A DNA stretch of 64,000 bases, from contig BJOX01000366.1 of NCBI GenBank assembly GCA_009731375.1, positions 211,711 through 275,710 on the forward strand, read 5' to 3'. The notes below the pieces were generated by a model. It made no database searches. It was given only the letters and a program-made list of their open reading frames with translations, and had not been told where the DNA came from. Position numbers and translations under genes: made by a program. Below, piece after piece: positions 44,635-54,928 of this stretch (position 1 is its first letter; each line of letters opens with the position of its first letter). Origin of the DNA: Paulinella micropora (taxonomy: Eukaryota; Cercozoa; Imbricatea; Euglyphida).

Positions 44635-46323
44635 CTAGTACTTGAGCTTGTTTGGGCTCTTTCCTCTCTCTTGGTTGGTTGGTTGGTGCAGTGGGCTGTT
44701 CTGTCTGTCGTCTCTCTCTCTCTCTGTGTGGACTATGTTAGCGGCTGATATACTATCGCTCTGCTCCCATGTCCTACCCTTACTAGGCTCTTTGTCTTCG
44801 TGATAGGCTCTCCTCTCATGCTCTGCCTGTGGGTCTGAAGGGTCTGTGCCTACCTGCGACTGTCCTAGCTCTGTCTCATGCGTGTGTGCGGGTGAAGTGG
44901 TGGGACGGGGTGTTTCTGTCTGTTTGGTGTCGATGTCTTGTGTGTATGCACTATTTGTCTGACTATCGTGTGGTGCTGTGTGTTTGATGTCTATGCTATC
45001 ATCCCCATCATCCCCTCCATGCTCCCCCTCAACATCATCGCCATCATCGCCCTCCACCACATGGGTCTGTGCTTGTGTGTGAGTGGGTGTGTGAGTCTCA
45101 TCATCATCAACATCCCTGTCCTCAATCTCATGGGTTTGTGCTTGTTCGTGAGTGGGTGTGTGTGTCTCGTGAACATCGACATCCCTTTTCTCACTCTCCC
45201 CCTCAGAAACCTCACCATCCCACTTAACTAATCTAGGGGGGTGTGCCGCCTTTCCAACCACGTAGGGGTTGAAACGGGCGTTTCTGACTCCGGCTATGAC
45301 CTTCCTACCGTCCCAAACACGGTATAACTCTCTGAATAAATCATACCCTAGCAACATAACCCTCTTTCCCCGGAACTCACCCTTCCTACCCTTACCGGTG
45401 TACATGACTCCCATGCTGCCTACCGGTCTCAGCTGAGTGACTATGGGCTTCCGGCCGAGCAACTGCTCGTATGGCGACAAACCCTTACGCGGCCCACTAG
45501 TGGCCGGTAAAATGTTGTGTATCGTAGTGGCGGCGTGCTCCATTTCGGCCCAAAAGGTTAGAGGCAGCTCTGCATGGTGCCTCATTGCCCTTGCGGCCCC
45601 GGCAGTTATATCGTTGGCCTTTTCAGCTATGGGGTTGCCGTCTTTATCCCCAGTGGCTGATGTCTTCCAGATGAACTGGATAGGCTTCCACCACTCTATA
45701 ACTTCTGTTGCTACATCGAATTCCTGATCACATCTCACCTCTCTCACCTTATTTCCTGTCTGTCTCTCATAGAACGCTATCGCTTGCTTAAAACAATCTA
45801 CCCACTCATTCTTATGAGCTAAATAATAGTCCTTAATAAAAAGTGAGTAATCGTCAGTAACGCAAAATTTACAATACTTCCTGTGTAAAGAACGAGTAGC
45901 CCATGGACCCTCTGTGTCCATGTGCAAAACTATCCCAGGCTTGTCTGCCCTCTCTATCCTATTAACTTTAAATCTAGCTAACAATTTTGCCTTGCCTATC
46001 ATGCAAGACACGCAAAAAGCTACCTTGCTCTCATCTCCCACTAACTTAATGCCTAATGCATTTGCTAAAGCTTTCATCTTCTTTATATTATAGTGTCCAC
46101 AGCAATAGTGAAACAACTCTATATCTACCTTCCTAATCTTACCAGGCTTGCGGGGATAGGAAGCATATAGTGTCACTTCCCCCCGTTTTGCCCTCGTTCT
46201 GTCTAATCTCTCCTCTCTCCTTTTTTGGGGCTTCCCTCCCCTCCTACCCCCTCTTTTCTCTCTTCTCTCTCGCCACCGGTTCGTAACGCGTATTGATGTC
46301 CAGAGGACTATCAGACTCGTCAT
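44635..46323 (-). CDS. Copia integrase
   Basis: GAG-pre-integrase-like HYCCGHYNIKKMKALANALG and a C-x2-C pair precede the rve core: LHMDTEGPWATRS (first Asp), VREVRCDQEFDVAT (second Asp), PIAEKANDITAGAARAM (Glu), then WAEMEHAATTIHNILP and GLSPYEQLLGRKP, standard in Copia integrases. A long Thr/His/Asp-rich linker (about 44750-45200) with repeated ETHTPTHEQAQTH-like units leads toward RT. Confidence 0.92.
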   Translation of the reverse strand: MTSLIVLWTSIRVTNRWRERREKRGGRRGGKPQKRREERLDRTRAKRGEVTLYASYPRKPGKIRKVDIELFHYCCGHYNIKKMKALANALGIKLVGDESKVAFCVSCMIGKAKLLARFKVNRIERADKPGIVLHMDTEGPWATRSLHRKYCKFCVTDDYSLFIKDYYLAHKNEWVDCFKQAIAFYERQTGNKVREVRCDQEFDVATEVIEWWKPIQFIWKTSATGDKDGNPIAEKANDITAGAARAMRHHAELPLTFWAEMEHAATTIHNILPATSGPRKGLSPYEQLLGRKPIVTQLRPVGSMGVMYTGKGRKGEFRGKRVMLLGYDLFRELYRVWDGRKVIAGVRNARFNPYVVGKAAHPPRLVKWDGEVSEGESEKRDVDVHETHTPTHEQAQTHEIEDRDVDDDETHTPTHTQAQTHVVEGDDGDDVEGEHGGDDGDDSIDIKHTAPHDSQTNSAYTQDIDTKQTETPRPTTSPAHTHETELGQSQVGTDPSDPQAEHERRAYHEDKEPSKGRTWEQSDSISAANIVHTERERDDRQNSPLHQPTNQERGKSPNKLKY

Positions 46324-47490
46324 CCCACCTGTACAAGAGAGTGGACATAAGTCTCCCCCTTACTAACACACTACTCTCATCTACATGTATGGGGTCTTTC
46401 AATATGACTAGCTTGCCATTCTGGTGGAAGATTGCCCTGTGGTGGACATGGTCCATCCGACCGGTCGACGCAATGTTGACAGGTAGCCTGGTGTCGAGCA
46501 ACATGGGTCTCGACACCGTTACTGGCCTGCCGTGTCCGTCAATGCGAGTGACCCTGGCTATACCCTGTCTATCTATCTGACACTCTCGGTTCCCGGTAAC
46601 TAAGCTTATGGGAGCTACGGACTTGACGTCATGAAGCATTTCCGGATTACAAGCTATGTCCCTAGAGGACCCGCTATCCTGCACTATTGTGTTCTTCCTA
46701 TTTCTCCCTTCCTCTCCATCTAATACTAATGTGTAATTGGTGGTGGGCTTAGTGGGGGTGGGTGGTTGTGAAGTGGAGGTTGATGTTCGTGGCCCTCCAG
46801 GTGGTGTGATTGTGGTGCGGGACGCGTAAGATATGTACACCCCCTCTATCGCCCTCACCACATCAGACAAAAACTCATTTTCTACAAGTTCACCCTCACT
46901 TATTCTCATTACCCTCCCATTACTCTCTCGGATGCATGTTGTTGTGAGTTGTTGTGCAATCTGTGCAATGTCTTTGAATGTGATGATGGGAGGTGTTCGT
47001 GCTGGTGCTTGGAGTGTGGGACCTGGTTGTGGTGGCGTTGTTTCCATTGCCACCGCCGTTGCCTCCTCCTTGCCCTCCTCTCCTCCTGCAACAGCACTGG
47101 GTAGACCAGATGGTCTCCCACATTCATTCCGTGTATCCAAGTTTAGGGTTGAGGTGGGGTGTGTGTCTTGTGATGTTGTGCGGTATTGGACAGATAAGAT
47201 AGGCGTGGGTTGTGGTTGTGGTGCACTGTCTCTCTTGCCACTCCCCTTCACTTCTGCCCTACTGCTCTTCCCTCTCGCCACACTTTCCTTCTCTCTCTGC
47301 AGTCTCTGCTTTATTATTGGAGTTGTGAGGTGGCAAGCGCGTGCAATCTCATTCTCTCCTATCTCCTCAGCTGCAGCTAACAAACCTAGCTCATCCGGGT
47401 AATAAGGGGACTTGGGGGGGCGAATTGTGGGGTCGACAGATAAGTCAATCCAAGGGAACTCATCGTCCTGTTCCTTGGCATGATAGCCAC
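46244..47490 (-). CDS. Copia protease region
   Basis: The frame 47383-46244, open further upstream to about 47530. NTIVQDSGSSRDIACNPEML is the retropepsin site (DSGSS for DSGAS). Upstream it is Pro/Thr-rich; near its start FGCYCGYHAK may be part of a Cys/His motif. It overlaps the integrase frame by 80 bases in a different phase. Confidence 0.75.
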
Positions 47491-48800
47491 AATAACAGCC
47501 AAAACCAACCGCTTTGCATGCGAGGCGTTAATCCCCTTTTGCTCTCTCTCTAAAGAAATGTTGCAGGGTTTGTTTGGATTGTTTTTCCCCTGGCATCTGG
47601 TGGACCTTGGTTGGGAACGACTATAGCTAGTTACAAGCAGAGGGGGTTTATTATGTTTGGGCAGGGGGGTTTTATTCTCCCCATACTCTGAGGGAATTTT
47701 TGTAGGGGTGGCCCGCGGTAGCTGACGACTGAAGTTAGGCGAGATGATAGGTTGGGACGCATCCTCAACCCGACTAGCTTTCGCTAAGGGACTCCCTAAG
47801 CTAGGACTAGCCAGCGGGGGACGACCACCTCGTTCAGAGTCACTCTGAACTTCGCTCGCTCTCCCCCCACCATTGTCGTCAGGGGTTACCTCCCCAGGGT
47901 CGTCGGGTTTATCACCCCCCATAAAAACGAGAAGCGCATCGCTGTCGCTCTCTTGCCCCCCTCCCTGTTCTACGTTATCCTCCCTCTCTTCCTCCCTTAA
48001 AAGAGCTATGTCTGTTTTCCCTTTGCATTTGTTTAGGCCCTTCTTGTTTTTCCCTTTGGGAGTCTTCTTCCTGCTTTTGGGGCTTCTTCTTGAGTTTTGG
48101 GCAATACGCTTTTGTATGCCCTACCTTCTCGCATGCATAGCAGGTGACTTTTAGCCACCATTCTTTCTTCTTTCTCAACTTACCTTTCTTACCCCCACCC
48201 CCTTTTTCTTCATCCTTAATATCATCCATCATGAGGTTTGTCTCCTGTCCTTTCTGCTTCCTACGTCTCCTATTCTCGTCGTCCTCTCTGCTCTCCTCCC
48301 TACGCCCCTTCCCTTTCTTCCATATCGCCCACTTATCCCTCGCACTCTCAACTAGGTCGTCATGCTTAGGTCTTAGGTTGGCTGGAAGATTGAAGTAGTT
48401 AGCTTCGTACTCGCTACCAAAAGCAGGGTGTTTAGCCAGCCTTTGTAGCAGTTTACGAGTTAACTCTTCTTCTTCAAAGGGATGAGTTCGTAAGCTCTCT
48501 ACCTCGCTTTTGAAGGCGAGGTAGTAGCTTAACCAGGTGTCTACGTTAGTCCCTGGTTTTGGGTAGATGTGCTCAAACTTCTCCGCGTTGAGATGTTTGT
48601 GCACACCTCCCACCGAACCAAACTTGGCCCTGACTAACTCTATCGTCTCTATCGGGCCATTGGGAGTCTTAGTTCTTAAGTACTGAACAACAAGGGTGTG
48701 TGAAAAGGCAACAGAAAGCACAAGCTGCAAGGCACGCATCTTTTTGTAATATTTCTTCTTCTGTATTGCTTTCACTCTTATGGAGTGTGCTCTCTTCAGT
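47386..48800 (-). CDS. Copia gag with CCHC zinc knuckle
   Basis: The frame 48907-47975 carries a UBN2-type gag region (KFGSVGGVHKHLNAEKF, LSYYLAFKSEVESLRTHPF, ELTRKLLQRLAKHPAF), a Lys/Glu-rich linker and the knuckle CYACEKVGHTKAYC (C-x2-C-x4-H-x4-C). A second frame (47922-47386) continues as a Pro/Ser-rich tail. The first 70-80 residues of the open frame (before about 48690) look untranslated or LTR-derived. Confidence 0.82.
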
Positions 48801-48925
48801 AGATGATAACCCAGAACTCGGCAAGGATTTTTGCAAATTCTCGCCTTCGTCTGGGTTGTCGCACCCCCTCCTGTTGATAGTAGATACGAAGAAACAAAAA
48901 CAACCAAATAGCCTTATATAGCACA
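48690..48925 (-). promoter_or_regulatory. Putative 5' LTR/leader of Copia with TATA box
   Basis: On the minus strand CTATATAAGG (about 48911-48921) lies upstream of the gag start, fitting an LTR promoter whose U3 has been lost at the junction with viral DNA. Confidence 0.4.
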
Positions 48926-48990
48926 CTACAAGAAAACATATGACATATTTTTATTTATCATTTAAAGAATTATAAGTGTCATAATATAGA

Positions 48991-49440
48991 ATGAGTGAGA
49001 GAACAATCAGAAAAGTTTCAAAAGGCGGAATATGTATTCAAGAAAATGAAATTGTTATAAGGTGGAGAGAAAATGGCGAACAAAAAAGAAAAATAATTTA
49101 CATTGGAAAAAAGAGGTCAAAGGAAGAAGCAGAAAAGCAAGCAAGGGAGTTTTACGAAAAGGAAGTATTATCAAAATACGAAGAAGATAATAAAAATACG
49201 GATTACAACCAATTAGCGAAGCAAAAGAAGTCAGAATGGAGAAAAGAAAAAATTAAAGAAAAATATACATGTGTTTGTGGAAAAACGATAGGAATATATG
49301 GCAAATACACACACAAAAAAACACAATTTCATAGAGACTTCTTTGCGGAGAAAGAAGAAATTATGTTAGGTGGTCGTAAAGTAATTCGTATAGCATATAG
49401 AAACGATGACATAGAAAGATATTTTAAAAATAAAAAATGA
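48991..49440 (+). CDS. DNA-binding-type protein with CxC...H...H motif (element B)
   Basis: A 149-residue basic protein. Residues about 1-60 (RTIRKVSKGGICIQ to AREFYEKEV) form a beta-hairpin/helix pattern like an AP2 or integrase-type DNA-binding module. Residues 92-115 hold CVCGKTIGIYGKYTHKKTQFH, a compact C-x-C...H-x5-H finger of a kind common in viral proteins of this group. ATG at 48991 is the first after the viral sequence begins. The stop TGA (49438-49440) is the first triplet of a palindromic module. A regulatory or replication role is inferred. Confidence 0.6.
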   Translation: MSERTIRKVSKGGICIQENEIVIRWRENGEQKRKIIYIGKKRSKEEAEKQAREFYEKEVLSKYEEDNKNTDYNQLAKQKKSEWRKEKIKEKYTCVCGKTIGIYGKYTHKKTQFHRDFFAEKEEIMLGGRKVIRIAYRNDDIERYFKNKK

Positions 49441-49541
49441 TATTTGTTTCTGTTTCTTTCAGAAACATCAACAAACATCGTCCCACCATTAAAGCAGAAA
49501 TCGATGTTTTATGAAACCGCGTAGCGGGTGAATAAAATATC
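49438..49541. repeat. Intergenic palindromic module, copy a (element B)
   Basis: About 104 bp, beginning TGATATTTG and ending AAAATATCA. It contains AACAAACATCG, a spacer, then CGATGTTTTATGAAACCGCG and a CCGCGTAGCGGG hairpin. It is the reverse complement of the module at 53507-53628. Confidence 0.85.
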
Positions 49542-49593
49542 AAACAAATAATTAATTTTATTTTAAACAAATATTATTTATGTAAAATATAAA

Positions 49594-49878
49594 ATGACGA
49601 CGACCAGAGTTGTGGGTGTTTCATTTGATGGGAGACAAGATAATATTTCTTATCTTAAAACCATAGGACGAGGTGAAAAAGTTTTTATCCAACACGAACC
49701 AGAAAACAAATTTGATAAAAATGCGATAAAGGTTGAAACAGAAAGTGGAAAGCAACTCGGATATATCAGCAAGCACTTAGCAGAAACTCTAAAGATTAAA
49801 GGAAGGAAACAAGTATATTATTCAATCTATGGAGGAGGGACAGGAAAACATTATGGAATTGAAATTACTATCCCTTGA
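49594..49878 (+). CDS. Stand-alone HIRAN domain protein (element B)
   Basis: A 94-residue protein that is essentially one HIRAN domain: RVVGVSFDGRQDNISYL, FIQHEPENKFDKNAIKVE, GKQLGYISKHLAE. These match the family pattern (vvG..f.gRq......g......EP.N..D..AI.V....g..lGYi...lA). In HLTF/RAD5 helicases HIRAN binds 3' single-stranded DNA ends, and stand-alone forms are known in viruses and bacteria. For a protein-primed linear genome, a role at DNA ends or stalled forks is a reasonable inference. It lies close to the polymerase, on the same strand. Confidence 0.85.
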   Translation: MTTTRVVGVSFDGRQDNISYLKTIGRGEKVFIQHEPENKFDKNAIKVETESGKQLGYISKHLAETLKIKGRKQVYYSIYGGGTGKHYGIEITIP

Positions 49879-49938
49879 TACAAACAAACAATATTTAATA
49901 TATATTAAAGATTATTTTTTTTTTATATATACACAAAG

Positions 49939-50130
49939 ATGGGAAGAAAACCAATATACAAAACACCAGAAGAGAAAAAGGAAGCCTTACGGAGAAAGGC
50001 GAGAGAGTTTATAAAAAAAGATCCAGAAAGACACAGGCAGAAGTCGATGGAATACTACAACCAAAATAAAGCAATAATAGCAGAAAGAAGAAAGAAAAAA
50101 AGAGATGAAGTAAAAGCAAGCATTACTTAA
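49939..50130 (+). CDS. Small basic helical protein (element B)
   Basis: 63 residues, about 40% Lys/Arg/Glu, with the pattern IYKTPEEKKEALRRKAREF and YYNQNKAIIAERRKKKRDE, a predicted helix like the basic, bZIP-like small proteins of large DNA viruses. TATATATACACAAAG just upstream of the ATG resembles the other promoters here. Function unknown; DNA binding inferred. Confidence 0.55.
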   Translation: MGRKPIYKTPEEKKEALRRKAREFIKKDPERHRQKSMEYYNQNKAIIAERRKKKRDEVKASIT

Positions 50131-50257
50131 GTTGAAAAGAATGGAGGAGGCACTAAAATGAATTTCTATTTAAATATAAGAAATTATTATATATATTTAT
50201 AACAGATAATTTATTATTATTTTTTATAATTTTTATATCTGTATTGATATAAAAAGT

Positions 50258-52593
50258 ATGCCACCACCTTTACCACCCAGACCAACGAAGGAAAATGTAG
50301 AACTAGCGAAGGTAAGGGCGAACTTAAGGGAAACTTAGATACAGGAAGCGAAGAAGCGCGAGGTAAAACTTGTAGAACTAAGACCAATAAAAAACAGAGG
50401 TATAAATGGATATACATACCCTTTCAAAGACCTTGACATTAACTTCTATGATATGGATGCGATTGAAATATCAATTATGAGAGCAGTTAAGGATGCTAAA
50501 AATAAAGGACTGACAAACGAAGCAAGCCTTCATGTCAAGTTTGGGTATATAACAGATGCCGATGATAGTAAGTTTTACAAGTGGAAAACTTTTAACTCAG
50601 TTAAGTTAAAAGACATAGATGAGTTGTTTCGTGATATATATCTATATAACGAACAAAATCTTGAAGCCAGTGTGAATGGATATGAAAGAATTATTCAACA
50701 TATAACTATTCAAATTATCCAAGAAGACGGAGGCGGGTGTAATGATACAGGAAGTGATAAAAAACATAAAACACCCGAAGGGATACATATTAATCCAAGA
50801 AGCAAAGATAATAATTGTTTCTTTCATGTTGTTAAAACATACTGAATTTACCAATGAAAGGTAAATCAAAACTCAATAAAAAAGTATGTAATGACATTAG
50901 AAGCGAATTCAAAACTAGAGCCTAATACTCCGATACCTTTATCAGTCGGCTTTGAAATCTTAAAAAATATTGTATTGAAGGTAGGTATTTTGAATTGACT
51001 GATGCAACAAGCAAACAGACATTCAAAAATTTTGAAGACCCTTTAATAACCGCAGATGTGCTTTGTTATCTACTCAAAGGACATTATATAAGTTTCATAA
51101 AAAGAAACAAAAATAAGTGTCCAGATTGTTATAAAGAATATTACAATAATCATAAATGTAATAATAAAAGAATTTCTTATGTAAGAGCAAAACTCAGAAA
51201 GAAAGAAAATCAAGTGAGGTCTTTATTGACTACTTTTGAAGAGGCTAAGTATAATAATCAAGATGAAGTATTTCATTATGACTTAGAGACTTTTACAAAT
51301 GAATACGAATTACACACACCATACATAGCAGGCTATACCATTTCGGATATCGGCTTTAAATATGTTGCAGGTGATGAATGTATTCCTAAATGACTTGATA
51401 TAATTTTTGAATATGCGGATGATTTATCAAAAAGAAAACCAAAATCAAAATTATATGTTAATGCTTTCAATGGTAGTAAGTTTGACCATTACTCATTACA
51501 GAAAGAATTTATCAAAAGAAGAATAAAAAATGCGACCCTTATGAACAATGGTGCTATTATCTCATTAGAATATAAAAATATAAAATTCTGGGATTTATGT
51601 AAGCACACTGAGGGAAGTCTAAAAAAGAACCTTGAAACACTGGGATGTAATGTGTTAAAAGGCGACTTTGACCATGACAAGGCGAAACGATGGGAAGAGA
51701 TGGATGATGAAAAGAAAAAGGAATGTCTAACATACTTAGAAAAACCAGTATTCAAAGATTACATATTATTAGAGTTATTTAAACGAAAACAAAATTCAAA
51801 AAAAGGCACACCGCAGTATTTATTAGCAAAGCTATTTATGAATGCTTTATATGGTAAGACCATTCAGAGACCAATAAACACCGTGAGTAAGTACATAACA
51901 AAAAATCACGAGTATTGGAAATTCTGGGCTAAACATGTAATAACTGATATTGAAAAGTTTGAAGCGGCTAATGGTGAATTATGGTTAATCAGTGGCATTC
52001 CAAGAGATGAGCAAGAAAAAGAAGAAAGAATTACAAAGCCTACTCACTATGGAGCATTCATATTAGCATACAGCAGACGAATTATGTATAAGTATATGTC
52101 CGAAGCCAACCCAGACAACGTCCCCGACCGAGATTATTACACGGATACAGACAGCATTCAAAGTCATGTAAGAAACATTGAACGGATAAAGAGATTTAGA
52201 GATGAAACAATCGGCGGAATGGATGATGACCTTGGAACAGATTGTAAAATAATAAGGGGAATATGGGTAGCACCAAAATTGTATATGTTGGAGTATGTAA
52301 AGAAAGGGGAAGAAAAAGGTAAAACTCATTTCCACTTTAGAGGAAAAGGTTTAGATTTGAAAAAAATAAATCCAACCGCTTATGAATTAATGGATAAGGG
52401 TGAAAGTTTAACTAATACCAGAGACTTTATAATGAAGAAAATACATACTAGCAGAAACAGCAAACAACAACACATTGTTCACTTTAGCATACAACACCAA
52501 AAGAATGTTGTAAAAGTAGTTAATGAAACAAGATGGTGTGGTCGTGAGTTTATCAACGAAAATGATAGTATCCCTTACGGCTTTGATATCTGA
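50258..52593 (+). pseudogene. Degenerate protein-primed family B DNA polymerase (element B)
   Basis: Homologous to 2428-5310 but broken. The N-terminal frame starts with ATG at 50258 and meets a TAG at 50336-50338; the frame after it continues the same protein. There are further stops and at least two frameshifts at 50842-50990, and a TGA at 51391-51393. Around 51741 the frame jumps from the Exo III neighbourhood (ECLTYLE) to KPVFKDYI, which in element A lie about 200 residues apart: Exo III's Asp and palm motif A are deleted. Exo I (HYDLETF), Exo II (FNGSKFDHY), motif B (KLFMNALYGK) and motif C (YTDTDS) remain, as does the C-x2-C-x7-H-x-C knuckle. It cannot encode an active polymerase. Confidence 0.92.
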
Positions 52594-52658
52594 GAATTTA
52601 ATCATAAATAAATAATTAATTTTTTTCCATAAAATTTTTTAACAGTCTATATAGACCA

Positions 52659-52946
52659 ATGACCACCCTCACTAGACTATGCGAAAAATTTGAACAACTT
52701 TCAATTGAGAAGAAGAAGGAATTCTTTTCAGTAAAAGATGTGCAACAGATAATTAATGAAGAAATTAAGGCGATTGAAAAAAGTAGAGAAGAAAAACCAA
52801 AGGATACTTTTCCATTTGGTAAATATAAAGGTAAGAAAATTCAAGATGTTGCTACCATTGACAAACCATATCTTGAATGGGTTATGAAACAGCCGTGGTT
52901 TGATAAATTTACTGACATTAAAAGTGAAGTAAAAAAATATTTATAA
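52659..52946 (+). CDS. Small ExoX-C/DUF3820-like protein (element B)
   Basis: 95 residues, orthologous to 1408-1686: TLTRLCEKFEQLSIE at the N-terminus and FGKYKGKKIQDVATIDKPYL followed by EW in the C-terminal half. It follows the polymerase by 65 bases, with CTATATAGACC immediately before the ATG. It is intact in both elements, so it was likely under selection longer than the polymerase copy here. Confidence 0.75.
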   Translation: MTTLTRLCEKFEQLSIEKKKEFFSVKDVQQIINEEIKAIEKSREEKPKDTFPFGKYKGKKIQDVATIDKPYLEWVMKQPWFDKFTDIKSEVKKYL

Positions 52947-52975
52947 TAAAATAAAATTAAATCTTTATATATAAG

Positions 52976-53507
52976 ATGGCCGACCTCAACACCAAACAAG
53001 ACTACTTGAATGAAATTGAAAAATGGAACCTTGATGTTTCTATTAAAAAGCCCACGATTAAATGGACTAAGCCTGACATTGTTTCTTTCTATGAGCAATA
53101 CAAACCCCGCGACGACAATGTGAAAGTAGTTATTCCATTGGAGACCGTAACGGACAAAGAAGAGAGCACTCCTTTTAAGGCGAGTGATTTAAAAGAGGGA
53201 GGGGGTTACACCCCCTACCATAACCCCCGCGGGTTTGGAAAGGGACAAAGTCCCTTCCACGGGTATCACGGAAATAAAGGCGAATGTAGGAGAAGAGATA
53301 GCGACTGCTACATCCGTAGGTGATATAGAGACTGCTATAGAATGTACAGAAGAAGGATGTATATTAAAGAAAGATGTTGTTCTTCAATATGGAAAATATG
53401 CACACAAAAACATTGAAGATGTAGCCAAAATTGATAAACCATACCTTGAATGGTTAGTTCAACAGCAGTGGTGCCAAAATGTGGATGACATAAAAAAAAT
53501 TATTTGA
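52976..53507 (+). pseudogene. Two-part gene: unknown N-domain plus second ExoX-C-like domain, split by a palindromic insert
   Basis: The first frame (52976-53323) encodes YLNEIEKWNLDVSIKKP and IVSFYEQYKPRDD, with no known domain. The second frame (about 53235-53507) ends with LQYGKYAHKNIEDVAKIDKP, followed by YLEWLVQQQW, a third ExoX-C-like domain. Between them lies the GC-rich palindrome cluster 53200-53258. The frames differ by one base, which an insertion of 3n+1 bases would explain, so the two are probably one interrupted gene. The stop TGA (53505-53507) is the end of the intergenic module. Confidence 0.55.
53200..53258. repeat. Cluster of three GC-rich palindromes inside a gene
   Basis: AGGGGGT-TAC-ACCCCCT (53200-53216), CCCGCGGG (53226-53233) and an AGGGAC-AAA-GTCCCT hairpin extended by GGAA/TTCC (53237-53258). 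GC content is far above the AT-rich surroundings, which suggests a small mobile palindromic element. Confidence 0.8.
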
Positions 53508-53628
53508 TATTTTATTCACCCGCTACGCGGTTTCATAAAACATCGTTTTCCATTAATTTTTTTTGCTTTTATTTTTTACTTTAATGGTTTACGATGTTTG
53601 TTGAAGACGTAGTCTGAAACAAATATCA
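53505..53628. repeat. Intergenic palindromic module, copy b
   Basis: Starts TGATATTTTATTC and ends CAAATATCA. It contains the CCCGCTACGCGG hairpin, AAAACATCG, a T-rich spacer, CGATGTTTG and a second small hairpin. The left TGA is the stop of the plus-strand gene and the right TCA is the stop of the minus-strand gene, so it separates convergent genes and supplies both stops. A bidirectional terminator role is inferred. Confidence 0.85.
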
Positions 53629-54864
53629 CTGGTCTTCTACGAAGTTAGCAATAATATTGACATTTCCTCCTCCACCAGCAGAGACAGACTTCTGTGTAAA
53701 AGTCAATACATCACTCGGTGATAGGTATATATCATAACTTCTAAGATTGATTTGTTGAGTTGAAGCACTATTTACATATAGTTTAAAAATTGTTGTTCCG
53801 TTTGCGATAGCACTCGCCTTTGTGTCAGTATCTACAAATGAATACTTAGAATCAACATCTGCAAAACCTGCTGTTAGTGTTCCATTTAATACCATTCTGA
53901 CAACATTTGACTTAGTATCTTCATTCGTAATACTTATCAAAGTGGGATAAACATTTGAATAATTTGTTAAATTAGCACCGCCCGCATCAAATGTTGCTTT
54001 ATTCCTGATACTAATAATAGGGCTTTCAGTTGTGTTTGCTGCTTTACTTCCTTCCACTTCGTTTGTTATACTTGTGTTTATTGTATTACTTCCTTCAATA
54101 AATAATCCAACACTTGCTGTTTTAAGAGTTTGAATTCCGGTAGAAGCATCATTCCTCATTAGTGCGGTAAATGGTAAAGTAGTGTTTCTTAGACTTACAC
54201 CTGTGTTGGCATTCGCATACTTAATAGTATGGACTAATTGAAATTCTCCCGTTGTAGGATTTTCAATAGAAAACCTTATAGCACCAAAGCCTAAATATTG
54301 AAATTGAATTTGGAATACATTTCCTTTACTCCAATCAATAACAGGCATATCTTTTGTTCCATTGCACGGGTCATCCCAGTTTGCTTGTTGAATATAAGTT
54401 GCTGCCCCTCCTTTGGCATGTAGAATTCGCATCCCGACATTAGTTTTATAAAAATAGAAACCATTTGAAAAATCACTTTCACCAATTCCTACACAAGAAT
54501 AATAGTCTTTTGTGTCATCAGTCGTCCATATAGCAGTAAAGCGTCCAACAACTCCCATACCAGTCCGATATTTTATTCTTCTTTTACTTGTTAGGATAGC
54601 AGTTGAAGTATTGTTTGCTTGAGTTTTTAATTCCGCCATATTACTATTAAAAGAAACACTCGCATTTGTCTGAGTTAATGACCATATTCGGGTATTAATG
54701 GTGTATGGAAAAATTTCCTGAACAACTGGCGTAAGTTGGCTTGTTAGTGCTTCACCGAAAGCGGTTTTCATATTGTTGGTTTCAATATTACCATCATATC
54801 CAACTTTGACATTTATAAAATCTCCGTCTGGATTTTGTGCGATTGAATTTCTCTGGTGAGACAT
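53626..54864 (-). CDS. Viral surface/minor structural protein (element B)
   Basis: 412 residues, intact, homologous to the partial gene at 1-705. The N-terminal half has SCVGIGESDFSNGFYFYKTN and GMRILHAKGG, similar to a beta-sandwich segment seen in structural proteins of algal and amoebal DNA viruses (G.G..DG.FF.....FG...R.GG). The C-terminal half is Thr/Asn-rich with SPIISIRNKATF and LRSYDIYLSPSD. It is transcribed with the capsid genes (65 bases after the MCP stop). An outer capsid or receptor-binding role is inferred. Start: ATG at 54864, behind AATATATA. Confidence 0.7.
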   Translation of the reverse strand: MSHQRNSIAQNPDGDFINVKVGYDGNIETNNMKTAFGEALTSQLTPVVQEIFPYTINTRIWSLTQTNASVSFNSNMAELKTQANNTSTAILTSKRRIKYRTGMGVVGRFTAIWTTDDTKDYYSCVGIGESDFSNGFYFYKTNVGMRILHAKGGAATYIQQANWDDPCNGTKDMPVIDWSKGNVFQIQFQYLGFGAIRFSIENPTTGEFQLVHTIKYANANTGVSLRNTTLPFTALMRNDASTGIQTLKTASVGLFIEGSNTINTSITNEVEGSKAANTTESPIISIRNKATFDAGGANLTNYSNVYPTLISITNEDTKSNVVRMVLNGTLTAGFADVDSKYSFVDTDTKASAIANGTTIFKLYVNSASTQQINLRSYDIYLSPSDVLTFTQKSVSAGGGGNVNIIANFVEDQ

Positions 54865-54928
54865 TATATATTAATAAAAAAATATTTTTTATTTTCTTTT
54901 TCGTTTTTACGAAGTTGATAAATATCAT

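Larger units (their letters stand above)
43127..48925 (-). mobile_element. Copia-type LTR retrotransposon, minus strand, truncated
   Basis: Reading on the minus strand from 48925: a TATA-containing LTR-like leader, gag with zinc knuckle, protease, integrase, RT. Integrase before RT is the Ty1/Copia order. The 3' end is cut in RNase H at about 43120. LTR borders cannot be defined because only one side is present. Overlapping frames between gag, protease and integrase suggest frameshifts. Confidence 0.87.

Noticed and set aside
50336-51393. Alternative genetic code explaining TAG and TGA in the element B polymerase
   Set aside because: Frameshifts and a large deletion accompany the stops, neighbouring viral genes use normal stops, and the TGA at 51391 aligns with a Phe codon.
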